Shown: positions 42,733 to 49,964 of the stretch, one piece after another
How positions within the stretch are numbered: position 1 is the stretch's first letter
Layout of the letters: every line of letters starts with the position of its first letter
Origin: Parabacteroides massiliensis
GTDB lineage: Bacteria; Bacteroidota; Bacteroidia; Bacteroidales; Tannerellaceae
DNA: 64,000 nucleotides
Assembly (NCBI RefSeq): GCF_900155425.1
Contig: NZ_LT700189.1
Coordinates: 799,787-863,786, forward strand
Reading direction: 5' to 3'
Translations under genes and position numbers: made by a program
Notes under the pieces: model-generated
What the model was told of the DNA's origin: nothing
Seen by the model: only the letters and a program-made list of their open reading frames with translations
The model's database searches: none

Positions 42733-42933
42733 TTACAATAATCTTGCATCGGCTTCACAACCGGCAATATAGCTGTCTATGCCAGCTTCAAAGTCTGCAC
42801 GGAGCTCGTCTATGGTATTTCCTTCGTAAAGAATAAGATCTTTACTCATGACAAGCACCTTACCAAAAAGACAATTGTCAGCTTTGCTATATTCAACTGA
42901 ACCTTTATATCCTTTGTATTCTAAGTAATCCAT
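42733..42933 (-). CDS. Truncated HicB-like antitoxin
   Basis: The 66-residue protein 'MDYLEYKGYKGSVEYSKADN' continuing through 'GKVLVMSKDLILYEGNTIDE' matches the N-terminal RNase H-like half of HicB antitoxins. It stops after CEADARLL where relatives usually continue with a linker and a DNA-binding C-terminus. After the stop the frame reads PEKRDR, resembling the expected continuation, so a premature stop is likely. It follows a broken hicA by 7 bp, the classic hicA-hicB order. Confidence 0.7.
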   Translation of the reverse strand: MDYLEYKGYKGSVEYSKADNCLFGKVLVMSKDLILYEGNTIDELRADFEAGIDSYIAGCEADARLL

Positions 42934-42940
42934 AATCGTG

Positions 42941-43206
42941 TTATTTAATATATCCTTTACTCTTTAAATGTTGATAAACAGTTTTCATCATCCACTCCTT
43001 CATTATACTTCCGGGATGGGGTTTATGAATGTCTATATACTCTCCGGTTTGCTCATTCTTAAACCGAACACGGGAGCCAGATGACGCGCCTTTGTTATGT
43101 ACATCCCGCCATAATCGTAGGGCGGTTACAACACAAGAAAATGCTTTCGTTTGCTGCCGGCGCTGAGTTTTTTGAAAAAATCGAGCTTTTTGACTGATGG
43201 ATACAT
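42941..43206 (-). pseudogene. Frameshifted hicA-like toxin gene
   Basis: Reading from the ATG at 43206, frame one gives MYPSVKKLDFFKKLSAGSKR then KHFLVL and a stop. A shift of one base near 43130 gives a frame ending 'NKGASSGSRVRFKNEQTGEY' and 'IDIHKPHPGSIMKEWMMKTV' plus 'YQHLKSKGYIK'. The GSRVRF and HKPHPG segments are typical of Bacteroides HicA (double-stranded-RNA-binding-like mRNA interferase). The catalytic His is in HKPHPG. With the frame broken it should be inactive. Confidence 0.7.
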
Positions 43207-43271
43207 AAAAACGACATCATACCATTCTTGGCATCTCTGCCAGAAGGTGATATGATGTCGAGATGCGAAAA

Positions 43272-43844
43272 TTATTTTTTCTTCTTAAATACTCCTTTTA
43301 CATTTCCTAAAGTGCTCTTTGCGGCATTCTTTACTTTGTCGGCAGCGCTTTGGGGCTCAGCTTCCGGCTGGTCGTCAGAGGCCGGTTCCGAGACAGATGG
43401 TGCTGCGTTGCTTACAACCTGTTCCGGTTGGGCAGGATTTCCGGCTAACCCGTTAAAATACTCCTTCAAGCGTTCATCCTCGTTTTTACTGCCCGATGTA
43501 GTTCTCACCTTGCCACTTTGTTTTCCATGCGTACTGCTGCTTAGGGTGATTTCTATCGGTTCTTGTGTCTTGGCATCAAGCTGCATTACCACATTGTATA
43601 TATCCGTTTTGCCATATTCGTTAAGCTCTTTGCTCTTGAGGCTGAACGTCTCCTGGTTTCCTACTTTCTTGTAGTTCTGAATCTCAAAGCAAGGATCTTC
43701 ATCTCCCGCCTCCATCCAATAGAGTTTCTTGTTTCGTTCTATCACATGTCGTCCGCTACAATCTGTATAGAGTAATTGCACCTGAGCAAACGAAGACATT
43801 GCCATTACAGAAAAGGCAACTGTCATAAAGAATTTTGTTTTCAT
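43272..43844 (-). CDS. Secreted protein of unknown function
   Basis: The 190-residue protein has a signal peptide (MKTKFFMTVAFSVMAMSSFA). The first 110 mature residues look like a compact beta-rich domain ('VQLLYTDCSGRHVIERNKKL', 'YNVVMQLDAKTQEPIEITLS'). This is followed by an Ala/Pro/Glu/Ser-rich linker and a Lys-rich C-terminal amphipathic segment ('AADKVKNAAKSTLGNVKGVF' plus KKKK). The basic tail might bind lipopolysaccharide or peptidoglycan; that is a guess. No family recognised. It is flanked by decayed genes. Confidence 0.7.
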   Translation of the reverse strand: MKTKFFMTVAFSVMAMSSFAQVQLLYTDCSGRHVIERNKKLYWMEAGDEDPCFEIQNYKKVGNQETFSLKSKELNEYGKTDIYNVVMQLDAKTQEPIEITLSSSTHGKQSGKVRTTSGSKNEDERLKEYFNGLAGNPAQPEQVVSNAAPSVSEPASDDQPEAEPQSAADKVKNAAKSTLGNVKGVFKKKK

Positions 43845-43990
43845 AGCCGTAACTACATTAATTGTTGTCTATTTATCAGAATTAAGTATTTAATAAAGTC
43901 TATGCAATATTCTGAAAAAATATTTATTCCTGCAAATTGACGGGCGGTTTTTTTCCTGCAAAGAGTGCTAACCACAGTATACAATATTCT

Positions 43991-44316
43991 TTAAGAACCT
44001 ATATCTGCGAATTCTTTGCTTTCCATCATTTGCTGACGGAAATACATTTCCAAAGACAAACCGGAGAAAGTCGGATAATCCTTTTTAACGATATCAGCCA
44101 AACGTTCGAAATTCTGTATCTCTATATAATTTTGATACTTGATAAAATACCGGAACCAGAAACGCAGAAACAGATCCGATTGCTGACAGGATAGAAAAAT
44201 AATTGCCGTATTTTTTCCCGAACTCCTGTACCAGCAAAGCCTGTCCTTCAGTCAGAAAAGAGGAATCGGATTTGATTTTACGCTCGTAAAATTTACGGTG
44301 GTAAATTTTTAAATCA
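43991..44316 (-). pseudogene. Remnant of a DUF234-type AAA ATPase gene
   Basis: Two - strand frames together resemble the C-terminal half of the common Bacteroides ATP-binding proteins with a DUF234 domain. The first reads 'IDLKIYHRKFYERKIKSDSS' and 'LVQEFGKKYGNYFSILSAIG'. The other reads 'LRFWFRYFIKYQNYIEIQNF' and 'ADIVKKDYPTFSGLSLEMYF' plus RQQMMESKEFADIGS, then a stop. The N-terminal P-loop domain is missing, the two parts are joined by an internal deletion and frameshift, and the usual 'YWDRKG' nuclease-like end is cut off. Non-functional relic. Confidence 0.72.
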
Positions 44317-44413
44317 ATAACAAAGCTACTAATAATTTCGAGAATATAATATCATTCCGTGCCTTGATTATAATTCTAAAACAGCCGTATATGAAATCAA
44401 CGGGTAAAAAACC

Positions 44414-44444
44414 TTTGAAATATAGGACTTTTCAACTACTTTTG
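44414..44444 (+). promoter_or_regulatory. Consensus promoter of the DUF4373-amidase operon
   Basis: TTTG (44414-44417) and TACTTTTG (44437-44444) are separated by 19 bp, an excellent Bacteroidetes promoter. The transcript would begin near 44451, giving a leader of about 150 nt before the gene at 44603. The leader contains a 33-codon frame (44475-44576) that I do not call. Confidence 0.75.
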
Positions 44445-44602
44445 CCGGCTTGGAACCAGGAAGTCGAACCTTTAATGGAAATTCCGGAGTTCGATTTTTG
44501 GTTTACGCTATTACTAAATCCATCAATTCTTTCTCCTCTTTTTCATGTACCGGAAAGTGAACCTACGGGTTTTTAATAACTTAAATAAACAATAACAATA
44601 AA

Positions 44603-45286
44603 ATGGCAAGACCCATAAGAAAAGGACTCGGCTATTTCCCGTTGGACACCCATTTCATGGCCGACAGGAAAATACAACGCCTTGCGCAACGATACGGATG
44701 CAACGGCATCTGTATCTATATCGCCACCTTGTGCGAGATCTACGGCGGGAACGGATATTATGCCCGCTATGACAGCGATTTCTGTTTCGACATCGGTTTC
44801 ACGACCGGGCAGGACGAAACGCTTGTGAAAGATGTGATCGAATTCTGTGTGCAACTCCGACTCTTCGACAGCGAATTGATGGAATACCGGCAGATACTTT
44901 CGTCCGTCGGTATCCAACAGCGTTTCGAAGAGATCAGCCGGCGGACGGCGGTACGGATCGACACGGATATCAACCTGCTCACTCCTTCCCGGACACTGTC
45001 GGCCGACAAGAACGGGACTACTGCGCCTCATACGGAAGTTAATGTTGCAGAAACAACCGTTACTGCTGCAAAAACGAGCGTTCATGAAGACGTCGACAAG
45101 GTTACTGCAACGGAAACCAGTGTTTCTGTCGCAAAAACCGCTGTAAATATAAATGGAAATATAAATAAAAACACGACTACAAAAAAAGGTGGATTTTATG
45201 GAAATCAATCATCAAACGATTATGGGGAAACAGCCCGGCGGGCAGAAATCCTCCGCATGGCTCAAGAAGCAACAAAAGGTTGCTGA
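44603..45286 (+). CDS. DUF4373 (Lin1244/Lin1753-type) domain protein
   Basis: The 227-residue protein starts 'MARPIRKGLGYFPLDTHFMA' and continues 'DRKIQRLAQRYGCNGICIYI', the typical opening of this phage-replication-associated domain. The middle contains 'FCFDIGFTTGQDETLVKDVI'. From about residue 130 the sequence is low-complexity, with five similar 'ET[ST]V..AKTSV' units before a basic end. Relatives are found in prophages and Bacteroides accessory cassettes next to replication or DNA-binding genes. It is first in a six-gene run and overlaps the next gene by about 90 bp. Confidence 0.82.
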   Translation: MARPIRKGLGYFPLDTHFMADRKIQRLAQRYGCNGICIYIATLCEIYGGNGYYARYDSDFCFDIGFTTGQDETLVKDVIEFCVQLRLFDSELMEYRQILSSVGIQQRFEEISRRTAVRIDTDINLLTPSRTLSADKNGTTAPHTEVNVAETTVTAAKTSVHEDVDKVTATETSVSVAKTAVNINGNINKNTTTKKGGFYGNQSSNDYGETARRAEILRMAQEATKGC

Positions 45287-45815
45287 CATGTGCAAACGCT
45301 ACGGGCCGGCCGGCCAGTTCCTGAAACTGTTCACTCCCGACCTGCAGATCGCCACGGCACGCAACGAGGCGCGGGCTTATCTCGGCTCCGCCCCGTCGCT
45401 GGAGGTCATTGCCGAAGGCTACGGCTGGCAGACAGCCATCGTCTGGCTCTGCATACAGATCGAGAACCTCAACAACTTCACGGGGGTCAGGGAGAAGATG
45501 CCGGTCGCACGACAGAAGGACCTGGCGGCTCTGATATTGGCGGAATATCCGAACCTGAAGGCTTCGGAAATCCTGCTTTTCTTCCACCGTCTCAAATGCG
45601 GGCGCTACGGGCGGTTCTACGGAATGGTGGATGCGCTGTTCATCACCTCCTCGCTCCTGCAATTCACGGAGCAGCGGCACACGGAGCTTATCCGTTACAA
45701 AGAGGAACAGGCGCGTTTCGAAAAGGAAGCCGCACCTCCTGCCGACACGGGGAAGTACGTGACGCGTGAAGAATATCTCGAACAAAAACGTTTAAAAGAA
45801 AAATCAAATGGATAA
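45198..45815 (+). CDS. DUF6633-like protein of the accessory cassette
   Basis: About 205 residues. The start could be GTG 45189, ATG 45198 or ATG 45222; the middle choice is arbitrary within the overlap with the upstream gene. The protein is helical: 'QKVADMCKRYGPAGQFLKLF', 'LDDL'-free central region 'YGWQTAIVWLCIQIENLNNF', 'KDLAALILAEYPNLKASEIL' and 'HRLKCGRYGRFYGMVDALFI'. It resembles the Bacteroides family I associate with DUF6633, which has no known function and accompanies DUF4373/DUF4248 genes. A role in DNA handling is possible. Confidence 0.7.
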   Translation: MEINHQTIMGKQPGGQKSSAWLKKQQKVADMCKRYGPAGQFLKLFTPDLQIATARNEARAYLGSAPSLEVIAEGYGWQTAIVWLCIQIENLNNFTGVREKMPVARQKDLAALILAEYPNLKASEILLFFHRLKCGRYGRFYGMVDALFITSSLLQFTEQRHTELIRYKEEQARFEKEAAPPADTGKYVTREEYLEQKRLKEKSNG

Positions 45816-46038
45816 GGACAGAATCTACGGCCATACAGAATTGGCCATGCTGTATTTCAAGAACATACAGCCAAAATCAGCTTCCACGCAGTTGGCTCGC
45901 TGGATCAGACGTGACGAAGAATTGTGGGAAGAACTGTTGTTGGCTGGCTATCGCAAAGGCCAAAAAATATTCACCCCGCTGCAAACCACCATCCTCGTCG
46001 ACCATCTGGGCGAGCCGGAAACCTGGATTGTCAAATAA
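45808..46038 (+). CDS. DUF4248 family protein
   Basis: The 76-residue protein matches DUF4248: 'HTELAMLYFKNIQPKSASTQ', 'LARWIRRDEELWEELLLAGY', 'IFTPLQTTILVDHLGEPETW'. The 'ARWIRRDEELWEEL' segment with the preceding helix looks like a small helix-turn-helix. It overlaps the previous gene by 8 bp. This family regularly neighbours an HU-like gene and an amidase in Bacteroides. Confidence 0.85.
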   Translation: MDKDRIYGHTELAMLYFKNIQPKSASTQLARWIRRDEELWEELLLAGYRKGQKIFTPLQTTILVDHLGEPETWIVK

Positions 46039-46219
46039 CAACCGCCTCAGGTAAAGCTTTCCTTCTCTTCGACTTCCCGGATCCTACCCGGGAACGGCTG
46101 TTTACGTCGACTTATACCGACAAACAATGACACTCGCCGACAGATACCGATTCCTTATCACGCCTTCCTCCTACTTTCGCTTCCGAGAATTGAAACTTGA
46201 AAATTAAAAACTGAAAATC

Positions 46220-46630
46220 ATGAGAAAAATCAATCTGATCGTCTTGCATTGTTCTGCCACGAGGGAGACACAAGACTACACGCCCGAACAGTTGGAACGC
46301 GACCACATGGCACGCGGGTTCGTCCGGGCAGGCTACAACTACTATGTCCGCCGCAACGGACAGATTGCCCCCATGCGCCCCCTCGAACAGGTTCCGGCAC
46401 ATGTGAAGGGACACAACCGCAACAGCATCGGAATCTGCTACGAAGGCGGGTTGGACACTGCCGGCAATCCGGAAGACACCCGGACGGAGGAACAGAAAGA
46501 ATCACTCAAAATCTTGCTGAGACTTCTGAAAATCAGATTTCCGACAAGCCGGATATGCGGACACCGGGATTTAGGGGCGCGCAAAGCTTGTCCTTGTTTT
46601 AACGCAGAGGAAGAATATGCGGGATTGTAA
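46220..46630 (+). CDS. N-acetylmuramoyl-L-alanine amidase (T7-lysozyme-like)
   Basis: The 136-residue single-domain Amidase_2 protein has zinc ligands in 'INLIVLHCSATRE' (His) and 'RICGHRDLGARKACPCF' (His and Cys). The conserved 'YNYYVRRNGQIAPMRPLEQV' strand lies between them. It cleaves the amide bond between muramic acid and L-Ala in peptidoglycan. It lacks a signal peptide, as do phage endolysins, so it needs a holin-like route to reach the wall. The next gene, overlapping by 14 bp, encodes a two-helix membrane protein. Confidence 0.92.
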   Translation: MRKINLIVLHCSATRETQDYTPEQLERDHMARGFVRAGYNYYVRRNGQIAPMRPLEQVPAHVKGHNRNSIGICYEGGLDTAGNPEDTRTEEQKESLKILLRLLKIRFPTSRICGHRDLGARKACPCFNAEEEYAGL

Positions 46631-46850
46631 GAAAATGCACCACCCGTTCACCTGCCAGCTGGCTGTGGCCATCGCGCTGTCGCTGGCGGGGATCACACTG
46701 CTGTTCATGGGGTTCTGGTGCACGCCGGCAGGCGAGATACATAATTCCGTGTTGGTCGGGTTCGGCGAAATATCTACTTTCGCCGGTGCGTTGTTCGGAG
46801 TCGACTATACCTACAAATACAAATACGGGAAACAGAATGAAAAAGAATAA
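46617..46850 (+). CDS. Small two-helix membrane protein, holin-like
   Basis: The 77-residue protein has two hydrophobic segments (about residues 14-33 and 45-62) and a basic, charged C-terminus (YKYKYGKQNEKE), a layout like class II holins. Its position directly after an endolysin-like amidase supports that reading, though sequence alone cannot prove pore formation. An alternative start at ATG 46635 would remove most of the overlap with the amidase gene. Confidence 0.65.
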   Translation: MRDCKKMHHPFTCQLAVAIALSLAGITLLFMGFWCTPAGEIHNSVLVGFGEISTFAGALFGVDYTYKYKYGKQNEKE

Positions 46851-47319
46851 AGGGCTTCGATTTGCAGCCGGATACTTGCTGGCAGGGACGATATCGCTCC
46901 TGCCGGCCTGCTCGGTGCGGAAACAACAGGAAAAATCGACGTGGCGACAGGTGGAATCTGTCCGCCTGTACACGGACAGCCTCTTCTCGACCCACAAACG
47001 CCGGACGGAGAGCGAGCGTGTCCGCCGGTGGGAAATGGTCCGCCTCTCTCCGCCCGACAGCACGGGCAGGCAACATGTGTCGGCCGTCGTCCGCAGCCGT
47101 GACGACAGCCGCAGCCGTTCTTTCTCCGAGGACAGCTTGCAGCGGAACATCGCCGGAGCCGCCCGCCAAGAAGAGGACAGCCGGTCGGCCGAAAAGACGG
47201 AAAAACAGCAGGCTCCCCTCCTCGTCTGGCAATGGGCCGCCGGACTCGTCGCCGTAATCGCGGCTGTTGCGGGACTGCGCCGGACCAGCCGTTGTCAGCG
47301 GTCTGCGATAGGCCGGTAA
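46837..47319 (+). CDS. Lipoprotein with C-terminal membrane helix, spanin-like position
   Basis: From ATG 46837 the product (160 residues) begins with a lipoprotein signal: 'KGLRFAAGYLLAGTISLLPA' followed by C. The middle is charged and rich in Arg, Ser and Gln, probably coiled. A hydrophobic helix near the C-terminus (LLVWQWAAGLVAVIAAVAGL) precedes a basic end. A lipid anchor at one end and a membrane helix at the other could bridge two membranes, as phage u-spanins do. It overlaps the holin-like gene by 14 bp. Its 3' end overlaps gltA (opposite strand) by 25 bp. Confidence 0.68.
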   Translation: MKKNKGLRFAAGYLLAGTISLLPACSVRKQQEKSTWRQVESVRLYTDSLFSTHKRRTESERVRRWEMVRLSPPDSTGRQHVSAVVRSRDDSRSRSFSEDSLQRNIAGAARQEEDSRSAEKTEKQQAPLLVWQWAAGLVAVIAAVAGLRRTSRCQRSAIGR

Positions 47320-48638
47320 GGTTGCGCTTCGAGAACGTTCTTATAGGCCGGGCGGATGATACGTTTGCCATCGAAGTTCAACTCTTCGATGCGGTGGGCG
47401 GTCCACCCGACGATACGTGCCATGGCGAACAGAGGCGTGTAGATTTCCTGCGGCAATCCGATCATTTCATATACGAAACCGGAATAGAAATCGACATTCG
47501 AGGAAACGCGTTTCTTCGTTCCTTTATGTTTGGCGAAACATTCGATGGCCCGCTCTTCGAGCAATTCGAGGAAAGCAAATTCCTCTTCACGCCCTTTTTC
47601 TTTCGCCAGGTCGCGTGCCAGTTCTTTCAAGACAACGGCGCGGGGGTCGGAAATCGTATAGACGGCGTGTCCGATGCCGTAGATCAGGCCGGTCTTGTTA
47701 TAGGCTTCTTTGTTCAGCATCCGCATGAAATAGGTGTCAATCTCGTCCACGTTTTTCCAGTCGGCAATGTTTTCTTTCAGATGATGGAACATATCGACTA
47801 CCTGGATATTGGCTCCTCCGTGCAGCGGGCCTTTCAGCGAACCGATACCGGCGGCAATGGAAGAATAGGTGTCTGTTCCGGTCGAGCTGGTCACGCGGAC
47901 GGTAAACGTGGAGTTGTTACCTCCGCCGTGTTCGGCCTGCAAGACAAGCAGCAGATCGAGCGTACGGGCTTCCAGGCCGGTGAAATCTTTTTTCAGCATG
48001 TGAAGGAAGTTCTCGGCGATCGAAAGGTTTTCGTGCGGATGGCGGATATGCAACGAGCGGCCTTGCTGGCTGTGCCGGTAAATATTGTAGGCATAGGCGA
48101 TGATGGTCGGGAAACGGGAGATCAGTTCGATCGACTGGCGCATCAGGTTGTCGCGCGAGGTATCGTCGGGGTTCGGATCGAACGTGTACATTTCGAGTAC
48201 GCTGCGGGCCAGGATGTTCATGATGTTTTGCCCCTCCAGGTCCAGGATGTTCATCTTCGTCTTCTGTTCGAGCGGCATATTGTCGCAGATCAGCTCCTTG
48301 AAGCCTGCCAATTCTTCTTTGTCGGACAGCTTGCCGGACAAAAGCAGGTAGGCTGCCTCTTCGAAGCCGAAACGTTTTTCCTCGATCAGCCCGTGTGCGA
48401 TGTCTTCCACATCGTAGCCGCGGTAAAACAGCTTTCCGGGGATCGCTTTCAGGCCGCCTTCAGGCAGGCGTTCGTAGCCGACCACGTTACCGACTTTCGT
48501 CAGCCCTACCAGCACACCCGTCCCGTCTTCGTTACGAAGCCCGCGCTTCACATTGTACATCGGGAACAGTTCGTTGTCGATCTTGCATGTTTCTTTGGAT
48601 GCATCGGACAATTTATAAATGATATATTCCTTTTTCAT
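47295..48638 (-). CDS. gltA: Citrate synthase
   Basis: Starting at 48638 (MKKEYIIYKLSDASKETCKI), the product has about 447 residues. Active-site regions are 'LHGGANIQVVDM' and 'GIGHAVYTISDPRAVVLKEL', with the catalytic Asp region 'SSNVDFYSGFVYEMIGLPQE'. It condenses oxaloacetate and acetyl-CoA to citrate. It is last in the acn-icd-gltA run, so all enzymes from oxaloacetate to 2-oxoglutarate are made together, presumably for glutamate synthesis in an anaerobe. An alternative ATG eight codons upstream exists. The 3' end overlaps the cassette lipoprotein gene. Confidence 0.95.
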   Translation of the reverse strand: MKKEYIIYKLSDASKETCKIDNELFPMYNVKRGLRNEDGTGVLVGLTKVGNVVGYERLPEGGLKAIPGKLFYRGYDVEDIAHGLIEEKRFGFEEAAYLLLSGKLSDKEELAGFKELICDNMPLEQKTKMNILDLEGQNIMNILARSVLEMYTFDPNPDDTSRDNLMRQSIELISRFPTIIAYAYNIYRHSQQGRSLHIRHPHENLSIAENFLHMLKKDFTGLEARTLDLLLVLQAEHGGGNNSTFTVRVTSSTGTDTYSSIAAGIGSLKGPLHGGANIQVVDMFHHLKENIADWKNVDEIDTYFMRMLNKEAYNKTGLIYGIGHAVYTISDPRAVVLKELARDLAKEKGREEEFAFLELLEERAIECFAKHKGTKKRVSSNVDFYSGFVYEMIGLPQEIYTPLFAMARIVGWTAHRIEELNFDGKRIIRPAYKNVLEAQPYRPIADR

Positions 48639-48695
48639 CGTAATAAATTTCAATCGGTTCAATTTTTCTCTTGTCGCAACTTATAGGAACTGTTT

Positions 48696-49964
48696 CTATA
48701 GAACAGCCATGAGATATTCGCCAAACTCTTTAGTGCCGAGAGATTGCCCGTCCGGCATGAAGCGGGCGAGGTCACGGGTGGCTTTCCCTTCTGAGAAGGC
48801 GCGTTCGAGTGCAGCGGTTATCAGCCTTCCGGCCTCGTTCCACCCCATATATTCGAGCATCATGACGGAGGAAAGCAAAAGCGAGCAGGGATTCACGATG
48901 TTCTTGCCGGCAATGTTGGGTGCCGTCCCATGTGTCGCCTCGAAGATCGCATAGCCGCTGTCGTAGTTGATGTTGGCTCCCGGCGCGATACCGATACCGC
49001 CAACCATCGCCGCCAACTGGTCGGAGACATAATCGCCATTGAGATTCAGCGTGGCAATCACCGAATATTCTTCCGGCACAAGGAGGGTGTTCTGAAGGAA
49101 GGCGTCGGCAATCACATCTTTGATGACGACCTTTCCGGTAGCTTCGGCATCCAACAGAGCGGTAGCGGCGGCATCCTCTCCTTTTTCCTTTTTGATCTTC
49201 TCATACTGGGGCCACGTAAAAGTCTTATCGGGGAATTCGCGTTCGGCCAACGCATATCCCCACAGTTTGAAGCCGCCTTCCGTAAATTTCATGATGTTTC
49301 CCTTATGTACCAACGTGACGCTGGGCAGGTGGTTGGCCAGGGCAAATTCGATAGCGGCGCGTACGAGCCGTTCTGTCCCCTCGATCGAAACGGGTTTCAC
49401 GCCGAAGGAGGAAGTTTCGGGAAAACGCACCTTCGTCACACCCATCTCTTCCGTCATGAATTTGAGGAATTTGCGAGCTTCAGGCGTCCCTTGCTGCCAT
49501 TCGATGCCGGCATAGATATCTTCTGTATTCTCGCGGAAGATATACATATCGACTTTTTCCGGCTCTTTGATAGGTGTCACAACTCCGCGGAACCAACGTA
49601 CCGGACGGAGGCAGACATAGAGGTCGAGGGTCTGCCTAAGAGCAACGTTCAATGAACGGATGCCACCGCCGATAGGCGTTGTCAGCGGGCCTTTGATCCC
49701 GATCATATATTCGCGGAAAGCTTCCATCGTCTCGTCGGGCAACCAACTGCCGGTCTGCTTGAAGGCTTTTTCACCCGCCAATACTTCCTTCCATTCGATC
49801 ACTCGCTGGCCGCCATACGCCCTGCCGACCGCTTCACCAACAATGCGCCGGCAAACCGGCGTGATCTCCGCACCGACCCCGTCACCTTCGATAAACGGGA
49901 TCACTACTTTATCGGGAACATGGAGGTTCCCGTTTTCTTTTGTTATTTTATTCATAATCTTCAT
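48696..49964 (-). CDS. icd: NADP-dependent isocitrate dehydrogenase
   Basis: The 422-residue protein matches bacterial IDH: '[20 protein letters not shown]', '[14 protein letters not shown]' and '[20 protein letters not shown]', and the NADP-binding end '[20 protein letters not shown]'. It oxidatively decarboxylates isocitrate to 2-oxoglutarate. The ATG at 49964 overlaps the acn stop (ATGA), suggesting coupling; a second ATG three codons in is also possible. It lies 57 bp before gltA. Confidence 0.95.
   Translation of the reverse strand: MKIMNKITKENGNLHVPDKVVIPFIEGDGVGAEITPVCRRIVGEAVGRAYGGQRVIEWKEVLAGEKAFKQTGSWLPDETMEAFREYMIGIKGPLTTPIGGGIRSLNVALRQTLDLYVCLRPVRWFRGVVTPIKEPEKVDMYIFRENTEDIYAGIEWQQGTPEARKFLKFMTEEMGVTKVRFPETSSFGVKPVSIEGTERLVRAAIEFALANHLPSVTLVHKGNIMKFTEGGFKLWGYALAEREFPDKTFTWPQYEKIKKEKGEDAAATALLDAEATGKVVIKDVIADAFLQNTLLVPEEYSVIATLNLNGDYVSDQLAAMVGGIGIAPGANINYDSGYAIFEATHGTAPNIAGKNIVNPCSLLLSSVMMLEYMGWNEAGRLITAALERAFSEGKATRDLARFMPDGQSLGTKEFGEYLMAVL

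Noticed and set aside
44364-44576. 70-codon + strand open frame before the DUF4373 gene
   Set aside because: A consensus promoter lies inside it (44414-44444), and it shows no domain or codon-use support.
44603-47319. Complete prophage
   Set aside because: There are no integrase, terminase, capsid, portal or tail genes, only replication-like and lysis-like genes.
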